From assembly GCA_039028975.1 (NCBI GenBank), contig JBCCHB010000057.1, positions 27,535-91,534 of the forward strand: a DNA stretch of 64,000 bases, given 5' to 3'. Shown in pieces: positions 7,360-16,961 of this stretch (position 1 is the first letter of the stretch; each line of letters begins with the position of its first letter). The position numbers were made by a program, and so were the translations under genes. The stretch comes from JAHBNG01 sp039028975 (GTDB taxonomy: Bacteria > Chloroflexota > Anaerolineae > Caldilineales > Caldilineaceae). Below the pieces are notes generated by a model. That model worked only from the letters and a program-made list of their open reading frames with translations, searched no databases and was not told the DNA's origin.

Positions 7360-8637
7360 TCATCGGTTGCTACGGTATGCGGCTGCCAAAAGCCCCATGG
7401 TATGTTGAACGGGTATAGGCTGACCTAACTCTTGTAGATGACTCTGAATTTGGGTCATGCAGCCTATATTCCCTGTCACCACCAGATCGGCACCTGTCTG
7501 CATAATATTCTCCGCTTTTCGCAGCCCAATCTGTCGAGCAAGGTCTGGTTGCTCCAAATTATACGTGCCAGCAGACCCACAACACAAATCGCCTTCGTTG
7601 ATTTCTAAAAGCGATACATTGGGAATGGAGCGTAGCAATTGACGAGGTTGGCTTGTCACCCTCTGCGCATGAGCCAGATGACAGGCATCATGATAAGCAA
7701 CATTCAGGTCGGTAGGCAATGGAGGTGGTTCAACAAGACCAAGGTGGGCCAGGAAAACGCTTACATCCTGGACGCCTTGAGCAAACTCTCGGGCATCCGC
7801 CTCTAAGTCACTACCTTTGAATAGCAATCCATACTCTTTCATACCAGAACCGCAACCTGCCGCGTTGGTGATGATAGCATCAATAGAGCCAGAACGCAAT
7901 AGTGGCAAAAAGAGAGAAATATTGTGGGCCGCCAATGACTGGGCTTGGTTCGCCATCCCTGTATGCATGGAGAGCGAGCCACAGCATCCCTGTCCCTCTG
8001 GAATGAGAATATCAACGCCATTTTGCGTTAGTACCTCAATGGTATCTTCATTGATCTCTGGGGCCAATACCTGCTGTACACACCCAACCAACATAGCTAC
8101 CTTGGCACGACGTTTCCCACGCGCTGGAATCAGCTTAGGGAACGTGCTCCTTTTGGGCAAAGAATCGGGCAAGAGCTGTAACATGGAACCAAGCGGCTCT
8201 GGTAACAGCCCCTGAAGAGGGCGTGCCAGCCGTCCCATAGATGCGGCAAGCCGGAACCGTTCTGGGTAGGGCAACGTTTCGCGCACCAAGAGCCTAGTTA
8301 GCCTCTCCATAGGAGAGCGTGTTCTCTCTTCTTCCGCAGTTGATCGGAAGGGCATGAGCAGCTCTCCATATTCCACTCCAGAAGGGCAAGCCGTAACGCA
8401 GGCCATGCAGCCTAGGCAGCGATCCGTGTAAGGCAAGGTAGAATCCAGGGAGAGCGAACTCTCCATCTGTTCCTTCATCAAATAGATACGACCGCGCGGC
8501 GAATCCATCTCTTCGCCCATTACCTTATAGGTGGGGCAGGCAGAGAGGCAAAAGCCACAGTGAACGCACTTTTCAATGGCATGAGTCATTTCGGGGCCTT
8601 GGGGGCCAAGGGTTTCCAAATGAATTTGGTGTTGCAT
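7360..8637 (-). CDS. glcF: Glycolate oxidase iron-sulfur subunit GlcF
   Basis: GlcF passes electrons from the FAD subunits of glycolate oxidase to the quinone pool. The 425-residue protein has two ferredoxin-like 4Fe-4S motifs, CVHCGFCLSACP (about 21-32) and CLGCMACVTACP (about 74-85), then two CCG domains with GCVQQ...GCCGSLSMHTG and ACHLAHAQ...CCGSAGTYN. The length is normal for GlcF. It is the third gene after glcD and glcE on the same strand; the 183-nt gap to glcE is unusually large for the operon. No strong Shine-Dalgarno is seen. A D-lactate oxidase role is an alternative, but the D-E-F trio favours glycolate. Confidence 0.92.
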   Translation of the reverse strand: MQHQIHLETLGPQGPEMTHAIEKCVHCGFCLSACPTYKVMGEEMDSPRGRIYLMKEQMESSLSLDSTLPYTDRCLGCMACVTACPSGVEYGELLMPFRSTAEEERTRSPMERLTRLLVRETLPYPERFRLAASMGRLARPLQGLLPEPLGSMLQLLPDSLPKRSTFPKLIPARGKRRAKVAMLVGCVQQVLAPEINEDTIEVLTQNGVDILIPEGQGCCGSLSMHTGMANQAQSLAAHNISLFLPLLRSGSIDAIITNAAGCGSGMKEYGLLFKGSDLEADAREFAQGVQDVSVFLAHLGLVEPPPLPTDLNVAYHDACHLAHAQRVTSQPRQLLRSIPNVSLLEINEGDLCCGSAGTYNLEQPDLARQIGLRKAENIMQTGADLVVTGNIGCMTQIQSHLQELGQPIPVQHTMGLLAAAYRSNR

Positions 8638-8820
8638 AGCTGCTTAGCAAGTTACCTTATTGTTCAATTTGCAAAGATTTATGAATAGATAGTCAGTGTC
8701 ATTGAGCTAGGCTATTCCAGAAATAGCTCTTCTAGGTATACGAAGTGCGAAGTACGCGTACTGGTATTTTTTACATCAAGCGACTCTCGGCCAGACGGCT
8801 AGCCGACTGGAACCGGCTGC

Positions 8821-9978
8821 CTATAGATGCACAAATCGGTCCTGTGGGTCGACGCCAGTTTTGATGCGCTGGACAAACGCTGTTCCTTGGCGCTTTCCGA
8901 GAAAGATGGACGCGGTTTCTTTGCCTTCTAAACCATTGTGGCTTTCGGCTTGAATCTCGGCATCGTGCTTGCCCCATCGTATGACCAACCCAGAGAGAGA
9001 GAGCTCCTCTAGCAGCAATTCGAGCTGGTGAATTGACTTACGCCATGCCAGCCAACAGAGATGCCCACCTGAGGTATAGCGCCGCACACTGCCCGTGTTG
9101 GCCAAATGTTGATCCAGTTCGTTCAACCGGCTGGGTGCAAGAGGCACTTTGACAATGGCCGCATCTGCTGGCACCCACTGAAAGTTCCTTACATTGTCCC
9201 AGAGGCTCTGCTCTTCTTGGGCCTGACTGATGGTGCCATTGCCCACAAGAGATTGAATCCGCTCGAGTCGGCTAGCCAGCGTACTATCCAGTCCACCTAC
9301 CCGAATAGTGAGAGTCGGTCCGTTCCCTTGGGTTACGTCCACATCAACCGCATCAACGTCCAGAGGAGCAACGGCAAGCTTGCCTAGCCGTTCGACCGCC
9401 TCTTCTATGTTGGTACACGGTATAGCCAATGTCCGGAAAACTTTTGGACGTGGAAATACCTTAAAGGTTAGCTCAACCATAATGCCCAAACGACCCAAGC
9501 TACCTACCAGTAATTTGGGTGAATCAAACCCGGCTGCGTTCTTGACGACCTTCCCGCCGCCAAGAATCAGATCACCCTGGCCATCAATAAACCGAGTACC
9601 GATCAAAAAATCTCGCACGCCACCGTACCGATAGCGCCCAGAGCCACTCAGGCCAGAAGCCACTGTACCACCTAGCGTAGCGCCTTGATGGGGCCAAAGG
9701 GGTTCAAAAGGCAGATATTGGCCATGTTCAGATAAAGCATGCTCTACTTCTGAAACTTTGGTCCCTGCCCATGCCGTGAATGTATACTCATCAGGCTGAT
9801 AGATCAAAATACCAGAGAGACCACCCATCTCCAGCAAGGTCACATCCTGGCCCCTGGCATCTACCTTGGCTAGAGCGCTTTTGCTTCCTCCGCCCTTTGG
9901 ATAGACCTTCTGAGCCGAGGCGAGGGCATCCTGCACATCAGCGATCGATTGGATGAATATGGCTTGGTTTGAGGTCAT
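8821..9978 (-). CDS. glcE: Glycolate oxidase FAD-binding subunit GlcE
   Basis: This 385-residue protein is the smaller FAD-binding (PCMH-type) subunit of glycolate oxidase. The FAD/pyrophosphate-binding segment is seen as PHQGATLGGTVASGLSGSGR with RYGGVRDFLIGTRFIDGQG (about 97-135), followed by GGKVVKNAAGFDSPKLLVGS. The C-terminal VDPQDRFVHL is typical of the vanillyl-alcohol-oxidase-like fold. It sits between glcD and glcF. A repeat element (10005-10077) separates it from the glcD stop, so the operon may be processed or attenuated there. Confidence 0.92.
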   Translation of the reverse strand: MTSNQAIFIQSIADVQDALASAQKVYPKGGGSKSALAKVDARGQDVTLLEMGGLSGILIYQPDEYTFTAWAGTKVSEVEHALSEHGQYLPFEPLWPHQGATLGGTVASGLSGSGRYRYGGVRDFLIGTRFIDGQGDLILGGGKVVKNAAGFDSPKLLVGSLGRLGIMVELTFKVFPRPKVFRTLAIPCTNIEEAVERLGKLAVAPLDVDAVDVDVTQGNGPTLTIRVGGLDSTLASRLERIQSLVGNGTISQAQEEQSLWDNVRNFQWVPADAAIVKVPLAPSRLNELDQHLANTGSVRRYTSGGHLCWLAWRKSIHQLELLLEELSLSGLVIRWGKHDAEIQAESHNGLEGKETASIFLGKRQGTAFVQRIKTGVDPQDRFVHL

Positions 9979-10004
9979 TATTTATCCAGAATCAGGGAGG
10001 ATCC

Positions 10005-10077
10005 GTAAATAACTTGCGCATTTCGTTCGGGTGCAGCCCCGTTAAATGCCCGGCTTACTTTAATTCTCGTTCCTAAA
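10005..10077 (-). repeat. 3'-end-associated repeat after glcD
   Basis: Read on the minus strand, the element starts 7 nt after the glcD stop with TTTAGGAACGAGAATTAAAG. It continues through a GGCATTT segment and CGGGGCTGCACCCGAACGAA to GCGCAAGTTATTT. It aligns over about 70 bp with the element at the stop of the SDR gene (22901-22974) and with those after GH3 and ruvB. Confidence 0.7.
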
Positions 10078-10084
10078 AAGTTGA

Positions 10085-11611
10085 TTACTCGCGCGAAATA
10101 ATACCAGCCCGTTCAAGGGGGTGAGGGCCGTGGGAGACAAGAGCAGGCGCTTCACCAGCAGGGATATAATCTTGCGGGAGCATTTTGCCCCGATTGGCCA
10201 ACGAAACAGGATCAATGGCGTGACGGATCCGCCCCATAAAGCGGAGATCCTTATCGCTGAACATTTCACCCATGTACTCAAGCTTCTCTACCCCAACACC
10301 ATGTTCACCAGTAATCGACCCGCCTAGTTCCACACAAAGTTGCAAAATCTCTCCAGCCAGTTTTTCAGCTCGCTCCAGCATACCCGTTACGCGACCATCA
10401 TAGAGGATAAGCGGATGCAAATTGCCGTCTCCAGCATGAAAGACGTTGGCGACTCGTAGTTCATACTGCTTACTGAGCCGTTCAATGTGGGCTAGGGCCT
10501 CCCCTAGGCGGCTACGAGGCACCACACCATCCTGCACAATGTAATCTGGACTCAGCCGCCCTACGGCAGAAAAGGCTCCTTTGCGTCCCTTCCAGATCCG
10601 AGTCCGTTCGTCGTCATCGTTGGCTACACGAATTTCGTATGCGCCTGAACCATTGATGACGGTTAACAACTCTTCAAACTCGGCCTCAACCTGAACATTG
10701 TCCCCCTCCAGCTCAACTATGAGCAAGGCCGCGGCGTCCTGAGGGTATCCCGCATTGACGGACGCCTCTGCAGCTTCAATAGCCAAAGAATCCATGATCT
10801 CCATGGCACCCGGTAGCAAGCCAGACGCAACCACATCTGCGACGGCGTTGCCAGCCGCCTCCAGGGAATCATAAGCAGCCAAAAGCGTGCGATAGACTTC
10901 CGGCTTCGGTAACAAGCGCAGAACAATCTCCAGGGCGATACCGAATAGTCCTTCTGAGCCAACAAAAAAGCCACTTAAGTCTGGACCTGTCCCTTCCAGG
11001 CTGCTGCCCCCTAACTCCACAAGCTCACCATCAGGAAGGACAGCCTTAATTCCAAGTACATGATTGGCCGTCATACCATACTTTAAGCAGTGGGCACCGC
11101 CCGAATTAAAGGCTACGTTGCCACCAATGGTGCAGATTAGCTGGCTCGACGGATCAGGGGCGTAGTAGAGGCCGTGGGCTGCCGCAGCTTTGGAGACGTC
11201 CAGATTCACAACGCCCGGCTCAACGACGGCGACACGGTCAATTGGATCAAGCCGCAAAATGCGATTCAGCCGATTGAGCGCAATCACCACGCCATCTTGA
11301 ATTGGCAAGGAACCACCAGAGAGGCTTGTTCCGCTACCTCTGGCCACAAAGGGAACGTTGTATTCATGACAGAGGCGAACGGTCTCTATCACTTCCTCTG
11401 GGCTTTCTGGCAAGACAACGGCTGCAGGTTTTGTGCGAAAAGCCGTTAGTGCATCAGACTCATAGGGGGCGAGTTGAGCGTGTTGATCCAATAAGCGGCT
11501 CCTGCCATAGAGCTGACTCAGTGAACGTAGGAGATTTTTATGATTCATGTGCGTCTGTTTTGAAGCCGAGTGAACGATTGGGGGAGGGAGGTTAAGCAAC
11601 TCGAATTTCAT
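10085..11611 (-). CDS. glcD: Glycolate oxidase catalytic FAD subunit GlcD
   Basis: GlcD oxidises glycolate to glyoxylate using FAD. The protein shows the PCMH FAD-binding core VARGSGTSLSGGSLP (about residue 90), ICTIGGNVAFNSGGAHCLKYG, and the C-terminal oxidase signature VFHAGDGNLHPLILYD and GGSITGEHGVGVEK, which is characteristic of the GlcD/LDH-D family. I set the start at 11611 because GAGGT lies 8 nt upstream (complement of 11620-11624); this gives 508 residues. The ATG at 11548, closer to conserved sequence, would give 487. It heads glcD-glcE-glcF. The glyoxylate produced could be consumed by malate synthase G encoded at 50371. Confidence 0.93.
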   Translation of the reverse strand: MKFELLNLPPPIVHSASKQTHMNHKNLLRSLSQLYGRSRLLDQHAQLAPYESDALTAFRTKPAAVVLPESPEEVIETVRLCHEYNVPFVARGSGTSLSGGSLPIQDGVVIALNRLNRILRLDPIDRVAVVEPGVVNLDVSKAAAAHGLYYAPDPSSQLICTIGGNVAFNSGGAHCLKYGMTANHVLGIKAVLPDGELVELGGSSLEGTGPDLSGFFVGSEGLFGIALEIVLRLLPKPEVYRTLLAAYDSLEAAGNAVADVVASGLLPGAMEIMDSLAIEAAEASVNAGYPQDAAALLIVELEGDNVQVEAEFEELLTVINGSGAYEIRVANDDDERTRIWKGRKGAFSAVGRLSPDYIVQDGVVPRSRLGEALAHIERLSKQYELRVANVFHAGDGNLHPLILYDGRVTGMLERAEKLAGEILQLCVELGGSITGEHGVGVEKLEYMGEMFSDKDLRFMGRIRHAIDPVSLANRGKMLPQDYIPAGEAPALVSHGPHPLERAGIISRE

Positions 11612-12156
11612 TTTATTGTACCTCAAGTTAACAGACAGCGCTATTTCTGAGCAATCGCACACTCCTCGTTGGATCTTGAGTAGACAAATCGACATCAACT
11701 CTAACGTGGGAATCCATCCTAAACAGGACTACGACAAATGTAGGAATTCAAGGGTCAATTTAGTCGATGACCTCCTTGCGCTTTTGTGGCAAAATCGTAT
11801 AGTACATCTTCTTCATTCTGCAATCATCACCCGCCACAAACCAATCTCAGTAGTTTTTCATGGTTCAAGATGCACCGCGGAGGACGAAAAGTCCTGCTAG
11901 GTCATCTGAATCCGTGGCCTATTTCCAGGCAGGCTGCAATTGATTGTGTAGGCACGATTTCGTGCAAATCCCCCAGGTTTGATCGCGTTCCGTCTACCGC
12001 GCTCTACTGATGATTGGCAGCGTGTAAACGGGGTAGTGAATACTTCTTCTCACAAATTAGTGCAGAGAAGTAAAGACTCTGCTGCGGCAGGTGACTGAAA
12101 ATGTACAACAGTTCGGCCCGTCAGACACGGCTCATAAGGAAATATACGAGGTTTGT
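11612..12156. other. Gene-free divergent region between glcD and the matrixin gene
   Basis: I see no convincing gene, tRNA or riboswitch here. Short dyads such as AGGAC-GAAA-GTCCT (near 11880) occur. Promoters for both divergent genes are expected in this stretch but none matches consensus well. Confidence 0.4.
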
Positions 12157-14283
12157 ATGTTAACAAGAATGAGGATCCTAGCGTTTGTATGCTTCTTCAT
12201 CTTTCTCCAATGCGTAGTGGCTCTACTCCTCTTTGAGTGGGAGCCTACTTTGCCAGTAACATCAGTAGAAATTGATCAATTTGCATTGGCATCGGTTCAA
12301 TCATCTCTAGCAACATCACTCAATCAATCATCCACCGCTGGCACCAGTTCAACCTCCATTGACGAATTGGTTGAAGAATCCACCTTGATCGTACGTGGTC
12401 GCATCTCCGAGACCCACAGCTATTGGAGCGAGAGTGGGTCCACCATCCACACAGAAAACTTGGTTGAAGTCAGATATATGATTAGCAAGGGAATGGATGA
12501 CGGTACAAATGGCATGCCCAGCTCAACGAAGGGAAAAGAGAGCGAGATTGCAGGGTCCGCATTGGATTACCCAGCTACCATTCGGGTACTTACTGAAGGT
12601 GGCTTTATTGAAGAAAGTTCGATTGAGGGCAGCGCAGGGGATGATGGAATCGGAATGAAGAGTAGCCATTCGCCTTTATATCGACCAAATGATGAGGTGA
12701 TCATCTTCCTACAAGAAGAGCAAGAACGGCAAGATGATCAAGTGGGAGTCCAGTGGAGAGTGGTTAAAGGGGAGTTGGGCAACTATTTCGTTAACGAAAA
12801 CTATGTAATCAATTCAGTAAGGCGGGCTGCCTTGACGATTGAATCATTTTACGACGATTTGGCAGCCATCCTTGAGGCGAAAAAGAGAGCCTATTTGGTA
12901 CCAGAAGATTGGAAGGAATCAGAACAGGCTGCTGATGCTATTGCTCGGGAAACCTATGACGGCTTGGGATTTGTCTACAAAGATCGAAAATGGGGAGGCT
13001 CTTGCCCAGAGATCAAGTATGCGATCAACATCAACTCATCCCAGGTCGATGGGGATTATGGGAGCACAGAAGACTTTCGCAATGCAGTCATTGCAGCCGC
13101 CGATACATGGAGCGCAGTGCAGAGTGCCGATTATACACTCACCTATGATGGCACAACAGATGCTCTTGAAACTGGTTACAATGGCGTCAATGAGGTCATC
13201 TTCTCCTCCCAAGGGGTCACCAATCCAACTGGATTGGCGCGATTTTGGTTTAATGAAGAGAACATCATACTGGAAGCAGACATCTGGTTTAACGATAACT
13301 TCGAGTGGGACGCAACCAACGATCCGCCATATGATCGGGTTGATTTACAGAGCGCGGCTCTCCATGAGTTTGGTCACTGGCTAGCATTGGGCCACGATTC
13401 AGACCCAGAAGCAGTAATGCACCAAACATTAACCATGGGAACCCTAAAGCGTACGCTCAACCAAAATGATATTGATGGTATATCGTTCATCTACCCTCGT
13501 CCTGCCGATTCGGCATGTGAGATTATCACCGCTGTCACCCAAACGCCCACAGCTACGCCAACGGCGACTAATGAACCCACGGCAACTCATACTCCTACAG
13601 CAACAAACACGTCAACTGCCACAGGTACGCCAACCGCTACAAGTACACCAGACGCGACTCAGACACCGACTGCCACAGAGGAGTCTGATGGAATCGTCGA
13701 TCCAGACGATGTAGAGGAACCTGAGGATTCTGACGATGATGCTGATCATTCCGAAACACCAACGGTGACGGACACCCCAACGGCCACAGTCATCTCACAA
13801 GATCCCCAAATTGCAACCGCAACCTCAACGCCTACGTCAACCCCAACTTCTTTGCCGCCACAGTCTGCTTCTCAGCAACTAGAGATTAACTATCCGGACG
13901 GTGTACCGGGCAGCTTCTTTACTATCAGAGGTACTGGTTATAGACCGAATGAAGTGACAGGCTTCTTTCTCGATGAAACCTTTCTCGGGGAAATTCAGGC
14001 CAGCAGCAGTGGAGAGTTTACACTCATCTTGTCAACGCTTGGTGCCTCAGTCGGTGTCCATACGGTTCAGGTCCCATCTATGAACCAGGGAAGTGCACAG
14101 CTTCCGCCAGCGGCTCAGGTCTTTTCGCCCTATGTTCCTAATGAGGCAGTTGTTACCTTCTTGCTTTCTCCGGACAGCTCGTTCCGAGCAAAGCAGGTTA
14201 CAGGACTTTCGCCAAGTCTACAGACGGTAGAGATCATGTTACCAAGCCTCACGAATCTATTTCTACCATTTGTGGCTAAATAG
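12157..14283 (+). CDS. Secreted matrixin-like zinc metalloprotease with Thr/Pro-rich stalk
   Basis: The 708-residue protein starts with a hydrophobic signal segment (RILAFVCFFIFLQCVVALLLF), then a domain of about 200 residues with VEESTLIVRGRI. The peptidase domain has the zinc motif HEFGHWLALGH at about residues 402-412 (HExxHxxGxxH, with a following VMHQTL Met-turn), as in matrixin/M10 proteases. A repetitive Thr/Pro/Ala linker (TPTAT units, about 455-580, with an acidic patch) leads to a C-terminal beta domain (FFTIRGTGYRPNEVTGFFLD) and the tail LFLPFVAK. I chose the ATG at 12157 (GAGGT just upstream) over the GTG at 12091 because it places the signal peptide at the N-terminus. The role is probably extracellular proteolysis. 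Confidence 0.8.
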   Translation: MLTRMRILAFVCFFIFLQCVVALLLFEWEPTLPVTSVEIDQFALASVQSSLATSLNQSSTAGTSSTSIDELVEESTLIVRGRISETHSYWSESGSTIHTENLVEVRYMISKGMDDGTNGMPSSTKGKESEIAGSALDYPATIRVLTEGGFIEESSIEGSAGDDGIGMKSSHSPLYRPNDEVIIFLQEEQERQDDQVGVQWRVVKGELGNYFVNENYVINSVRRAALTIESFYDDLAAILEAKKRAYLVPEDWKESEQAADAIARETYDGLGFVYKDRKWGGSCPEIKYAININSSQVDGDYGSTEDFRNAVIAAADTWSAVQSADYTLTYDGTTDALETGYNGVNEVIFSSQGVTNPTGLARFWFNEENIILEADIWFNDNFEWDATNDPPYDRVDLQSAALHEFGHWLALGHDSDPEAVMHQTLTMGTLKRTLNQNDIDGISFIYPRPADSACEIITAVTQTPTATPTATNEPTATHTPTATNTSTATGTPTATSTPDATQTPTATEESDGIVDPDDVEEPEDSDDDADHSETPTVTDTPTATVISQDPQIATATSTPTSTPTSLPPQSASQQLEINYPDGVPGSFFTIRGTGYRPNEVTGFFLDETFLGEIQASSSGEFTLILSTLGASVGVHTVQVPSMNQGSAQLPPAAQVFSPYVPNEAVVTFLLSPDSSFRAKQVTGLSPSLQTVEIMLPSLTNLFLPFVAK

Positions 14284-14308
14284 CGGCGAAGCATAGCAAG
14301 GTATCCAA

Positions 14309-16192
14309 TCAGCGGCTCGGCAGTCCCAGGGTCTCTAACTCTGGGAACTGCAATACCTCCAAAAACGAATCGTTAAAATCCCCTCGCCCTGACAGTTCGT
14401 GATATTCGACAATCTCTGGCAAGGTTCGAGCAACCTCCCTTTCGCGGAAAGAGAGTAGGGCAATTTTAGCTCCTTCGCCAGCGGAATTCCCTACAGCCTT
14501 GATCCGCTCTACCGGTACAGGAGGGACCAATCCAATGATGCGCGCGCTTTGGGGGTTGATGTAGCTACCAAACGATCCCGCAAGGTAGATCTCGACGAGT
14601 TCATCGGCTTCGATGCCCAACTCCTGCATCACCACATCAATCCCCCCTGCAATGGAGCCTTTGGCAAATTGCAGCTCACGGACATCCCGCTGGGTTAAGA
14701 CGATAGGTTTTCCGCTACCAGACTCTTCCTCCCACGCCAGCACAAACGAACGTCGGCCCTCGTCGTCCGTAACAATGCGTTTGGCCATGTCAGGAGAGAC
14801 AAGGTCTTCAGCCTTCTTGGCCTTAACAAAGCGCCCCGATGGCAACATTAGTCCACTCATGCGCAGTTGGGCCACAGCATCCAACAGGCCAGAACCACAA
14901 AGACCAATGGGTGGCACATCCCCAATAACCTGTAGCTCTATGGCATCGTGGGTGATGGTTACCGCTTCAATGGCACCATCGCTGGCCCGCATGCCGTCCT
15001 GAATCTGAGCACCCTCAAAGGCCGGTCCAGCAGGTGCAGCCGTTGCGACTGTGCGTGCCGCCGATCCTAAGATAATCTCGCCGTTGGTCCCCACATCTAC
15101 AAGCAAGCGTACACCTTCATTTTGAGCCAAACCGGTTGCCAATAATCCAGCGACCAGATCGGCCCCCACATAGGCACCTAGGTAGGGCAAAAGATGAATC
15201 TGCGCCTGAGGTAAAATGGCCAACCCAATCTCCTGTGCCGCTACCTGCATAAGCTCCTCGACCACCGGGATAAATGGCTCTAGACCAATGGCCTCTGGAT
15301 CGATACCGAGCAGGAGATGCTGCATGGTTGCGTTACCGGCCGTGACGACTTCGTAAACTTGATTGGCGTCAACGCCCCCTTCTTCCAAAAGCTGGCCAAT
15401 GAGGGTATTGAGGGTCTGAATAATGAGACCATTTAATTGGAAAAGCCCATCTTCATTGAGCATGGTGTGGCTGATGCGAGAGATCACGTCAGCACCATGT
15501 ATGGCCTGCCCATTGAGGGCCGAACGGACGGCAACGGGCGCTCCGCTATTCAAATCTAGTAACATGCCAACGACCGTGGTTGTACCAATATCAAAGGCCA
15601 AACCATAGGCACGCCCAGTTGTGTCTCCTGGTTCTATGCTAACTAGCTCCTGGCCGACGACAACGGCTGTCGCCTGCCACTGACTTTCACGTAGAACCAT
15701 GGGTAGCTGGCGCAAGAGCGTCAACGAAGCATAGACGTCGTACCCTTCCGCCAGGAGCGCATCGCGGACTCGGCTATAATCACTTCGCTGGTCATCCAGG
15801 TTTGGTGGCGTTAAAGTCAGCAGAATCTTGTGGACATTGGCATTCAGAATGACGTGGCGATCAAATCCCATTAACGCGGCTTTAGGGTTGCCCATCAGCC
15901 GGGGAACTTCACAGATCACGTCTGTATGGGCCTCGCTACGGCAGGAGAGCCGCCACCCATCGGCCAGTTCGTCATCGGTAAAAGCTTTGCGGTCCGCGGC
16001 CGTAGCACCATTATGCCCCTGTATGATGCGTACTTTGCACTTGCCACACGTGCCCTTTGCACCACAGGTACTATCAATGGGCAGACCAATCCAATTGGCA
16101 GCGTTGAAGAGCGTCATGCCAGGAGGAACCCGAGTTACTTTATTATGGGGACGAAATTCTATGGATATCTTGGAACTGTTTAGACTACTCAT
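14309..16192 (-). CDS. RACo-like corrinoid-activating ATPase with [2Fe-2S] domain
   Basis: This 627-residue protein resembles reductive activators of corrinoid proteins (DUF4445/RACo family), which use ATP to reduce inactive Co(II) to Co(I). The N-terminal ferredoxin domain has Cys43, Cys49, Cys52 and Cys84 (STCGAKGTCGKCKV, then LSCRS). A linker follows, then an actin-like ASKHA ATPase fold starting GLAFDIGTTTVVGMLLDL with LLVDVGTNGEIILG and IYLAGSFGSYINP. The [2Fe-2S] type is RACo rather than the [4Fe-4S] RamA type. Its start overlaps the corrinoid protein gene by 8 nt, so the two are translationally coupled. Confidence 0.88.
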   Translation of the reverse strand: MSSLNSSKISIEFRPHNKVTRVPPGMTLFNAANWIGLPIDSTCGAKGTCGKCKVRIIQGHNGATAADRKAFTDDELADGWRLSCRSEAHTDVICEVPRLMGNPKAALMGFDRHVILNANVHKILLTLTPPNLDDQRSDYSRVRDALLAEGYDVYASLTLLRQLPMVLRESQWQATAVVVGQELVSIEPGDTTGRAYGLAFDIGTTTVVGMLLDLNSGAPVAVRSALNGQAIHGADVISRISHTMLNEDGLFQLNGLIIQTLNTLIGQLLEEGGVDANQVYEVVTAGNATMQHLLLGIDPEAIGLEPFIPVVEELMQVAAQEIGLAILPQAQIHLLPYLGAYVGADLVAGLLATGLAQNEGVRLLVDVGTNGEIILGSAARTVATAAPAGPAFEGAQIQDGMRASDGAIEAVTITHDAIELQVIGDVPPIGLCGSGLLDAVAQLRMSGLMLPSGRFVKAKKAEDLVSPDMAKRIVTDDEGRRSFVLAWEEESGSGKPIVLTQRDVRELQFAKGSIAGGIDVVMQELGIEADELVEIYLAGSFGSYINPQSARIIGLVPPVPVERIKAVGNSAGEGAKIALLSFREREVARTLPEIVEYHELSGRGDFNDSFLEVLQFPELETLGLPSR

Positions 16193-16946
16193 CTTCTCCT
16201 TGGCCAGCTTTCACCAGTAGATCCTCTACGGCCTGCACTGCGTTGGCCAAAGCCGATTCGCCTTCTGAACTGTCGCCCCCCATGGTAACGTCATATCCCA
16301 TGTCGACCATCAGCTTCTTGGCCAAGCGAACTGCGGCACTTGCATCGGGAGCAAAGCCATCTGCGCCCACGCTATCAGCAAACTCTTGGGTAACAGGCGC
16401 ACCACCAACCATGATTCTAATATTATCGCGTAGGTCGGCTTCTTTCAAGGCAGTGATATTGGACTTGAAGAAGGGCATAGTCGTGGTTAGAAAGGCAGAA
16501 AAGCCCAAAAGCTGGGGCTGATGCTCTTTGACCGCTTCGACAACGTCTTCCGGTTTGACGTTGACACCCAAATCCACAATCTCAAACCCTTCCCCCTCCA
16601 GCATGATGTTACAGAGGTTTTTGCCAATGTCGTGGACATCCCCCTTGACCGTCAACATCACTACCTTGCCAATCGGTTCCGCCCCCTTATCAGCAAGCAA
16701 GGGCCTCAATATGGCCATAGCCCCTTGCATGGCCCGGGCAGCCACCAGCATTTCGGGAACAAAGTATTCGCCGATTTCAAAAAGACGACCTACTTCTTGG
16801 AGGGACGGGATCAACGCATCGAAGAGAATATCCAGCGGGTCCATCCCTAATGCGATGCCTTCCTCTGTCAATGCAATTACCTCTGCAGCCTCACCCTCTA
16901 AAGTGTGATCGTATAATCCATCTTTAATTTCTTCTTCACGGCTCAT
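16185..16946 (-). CDS. Corrinoid (B12-binding) methyltransferase protein, MtbC/MttC-like
   Basis: The 253-residue protein carries the methyl group on a cobamide between a substrate methyltransferase and the MtaA-like enzyme. It has an N-terminal helical cap (residues 10-90; EVGRLFEIGEYFVPEMLVAA) and a Rossmann B12 domain with the DxHDxG motif GDVHDIGKN (His105, lower cobalt ligand), followed by LGFSAFLTTTM and VGGAPVT. An acidic, Ser-rich C-terminal tail of about 40 residues is longer than usual. It lies between the MtaA-like gene (15 nt upstream) and the RACo gene (8-nt overlap). Confidence 0.9.
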   Translation of the reverse strand: MSREEEIKDGLYDHTLEGEAAEVIALTEEGIALGMDPLDILFDALIPSLQEVGRLFEIGEYFVPEMLVAARAMQGAMAILRPLLADKGAEPIGKVVMLTVKGDVHDIGKNLCNIMLEGEGFEIVDLGVNVKPEDVVEAVKEHQPQLLGFSAFLTTTMPFFKSNITALKEADLRDNIRIMVGGAPVTQEFADSVGADGFAPDASAAVRLAKKLMVDMGYDVTMGGDSSEGESALANAVQAVEDLLVKAGQGEDE

Positions 16947-16961
16947 AAGAGTAGGCTCCTA

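Noticed and set aside
11612..12156. Possible riboswitch or tRNA between glcD and the matrixin gene
   Set aside because: No tRNA T-arm consensus and no known riboswitch core could be found by eye.
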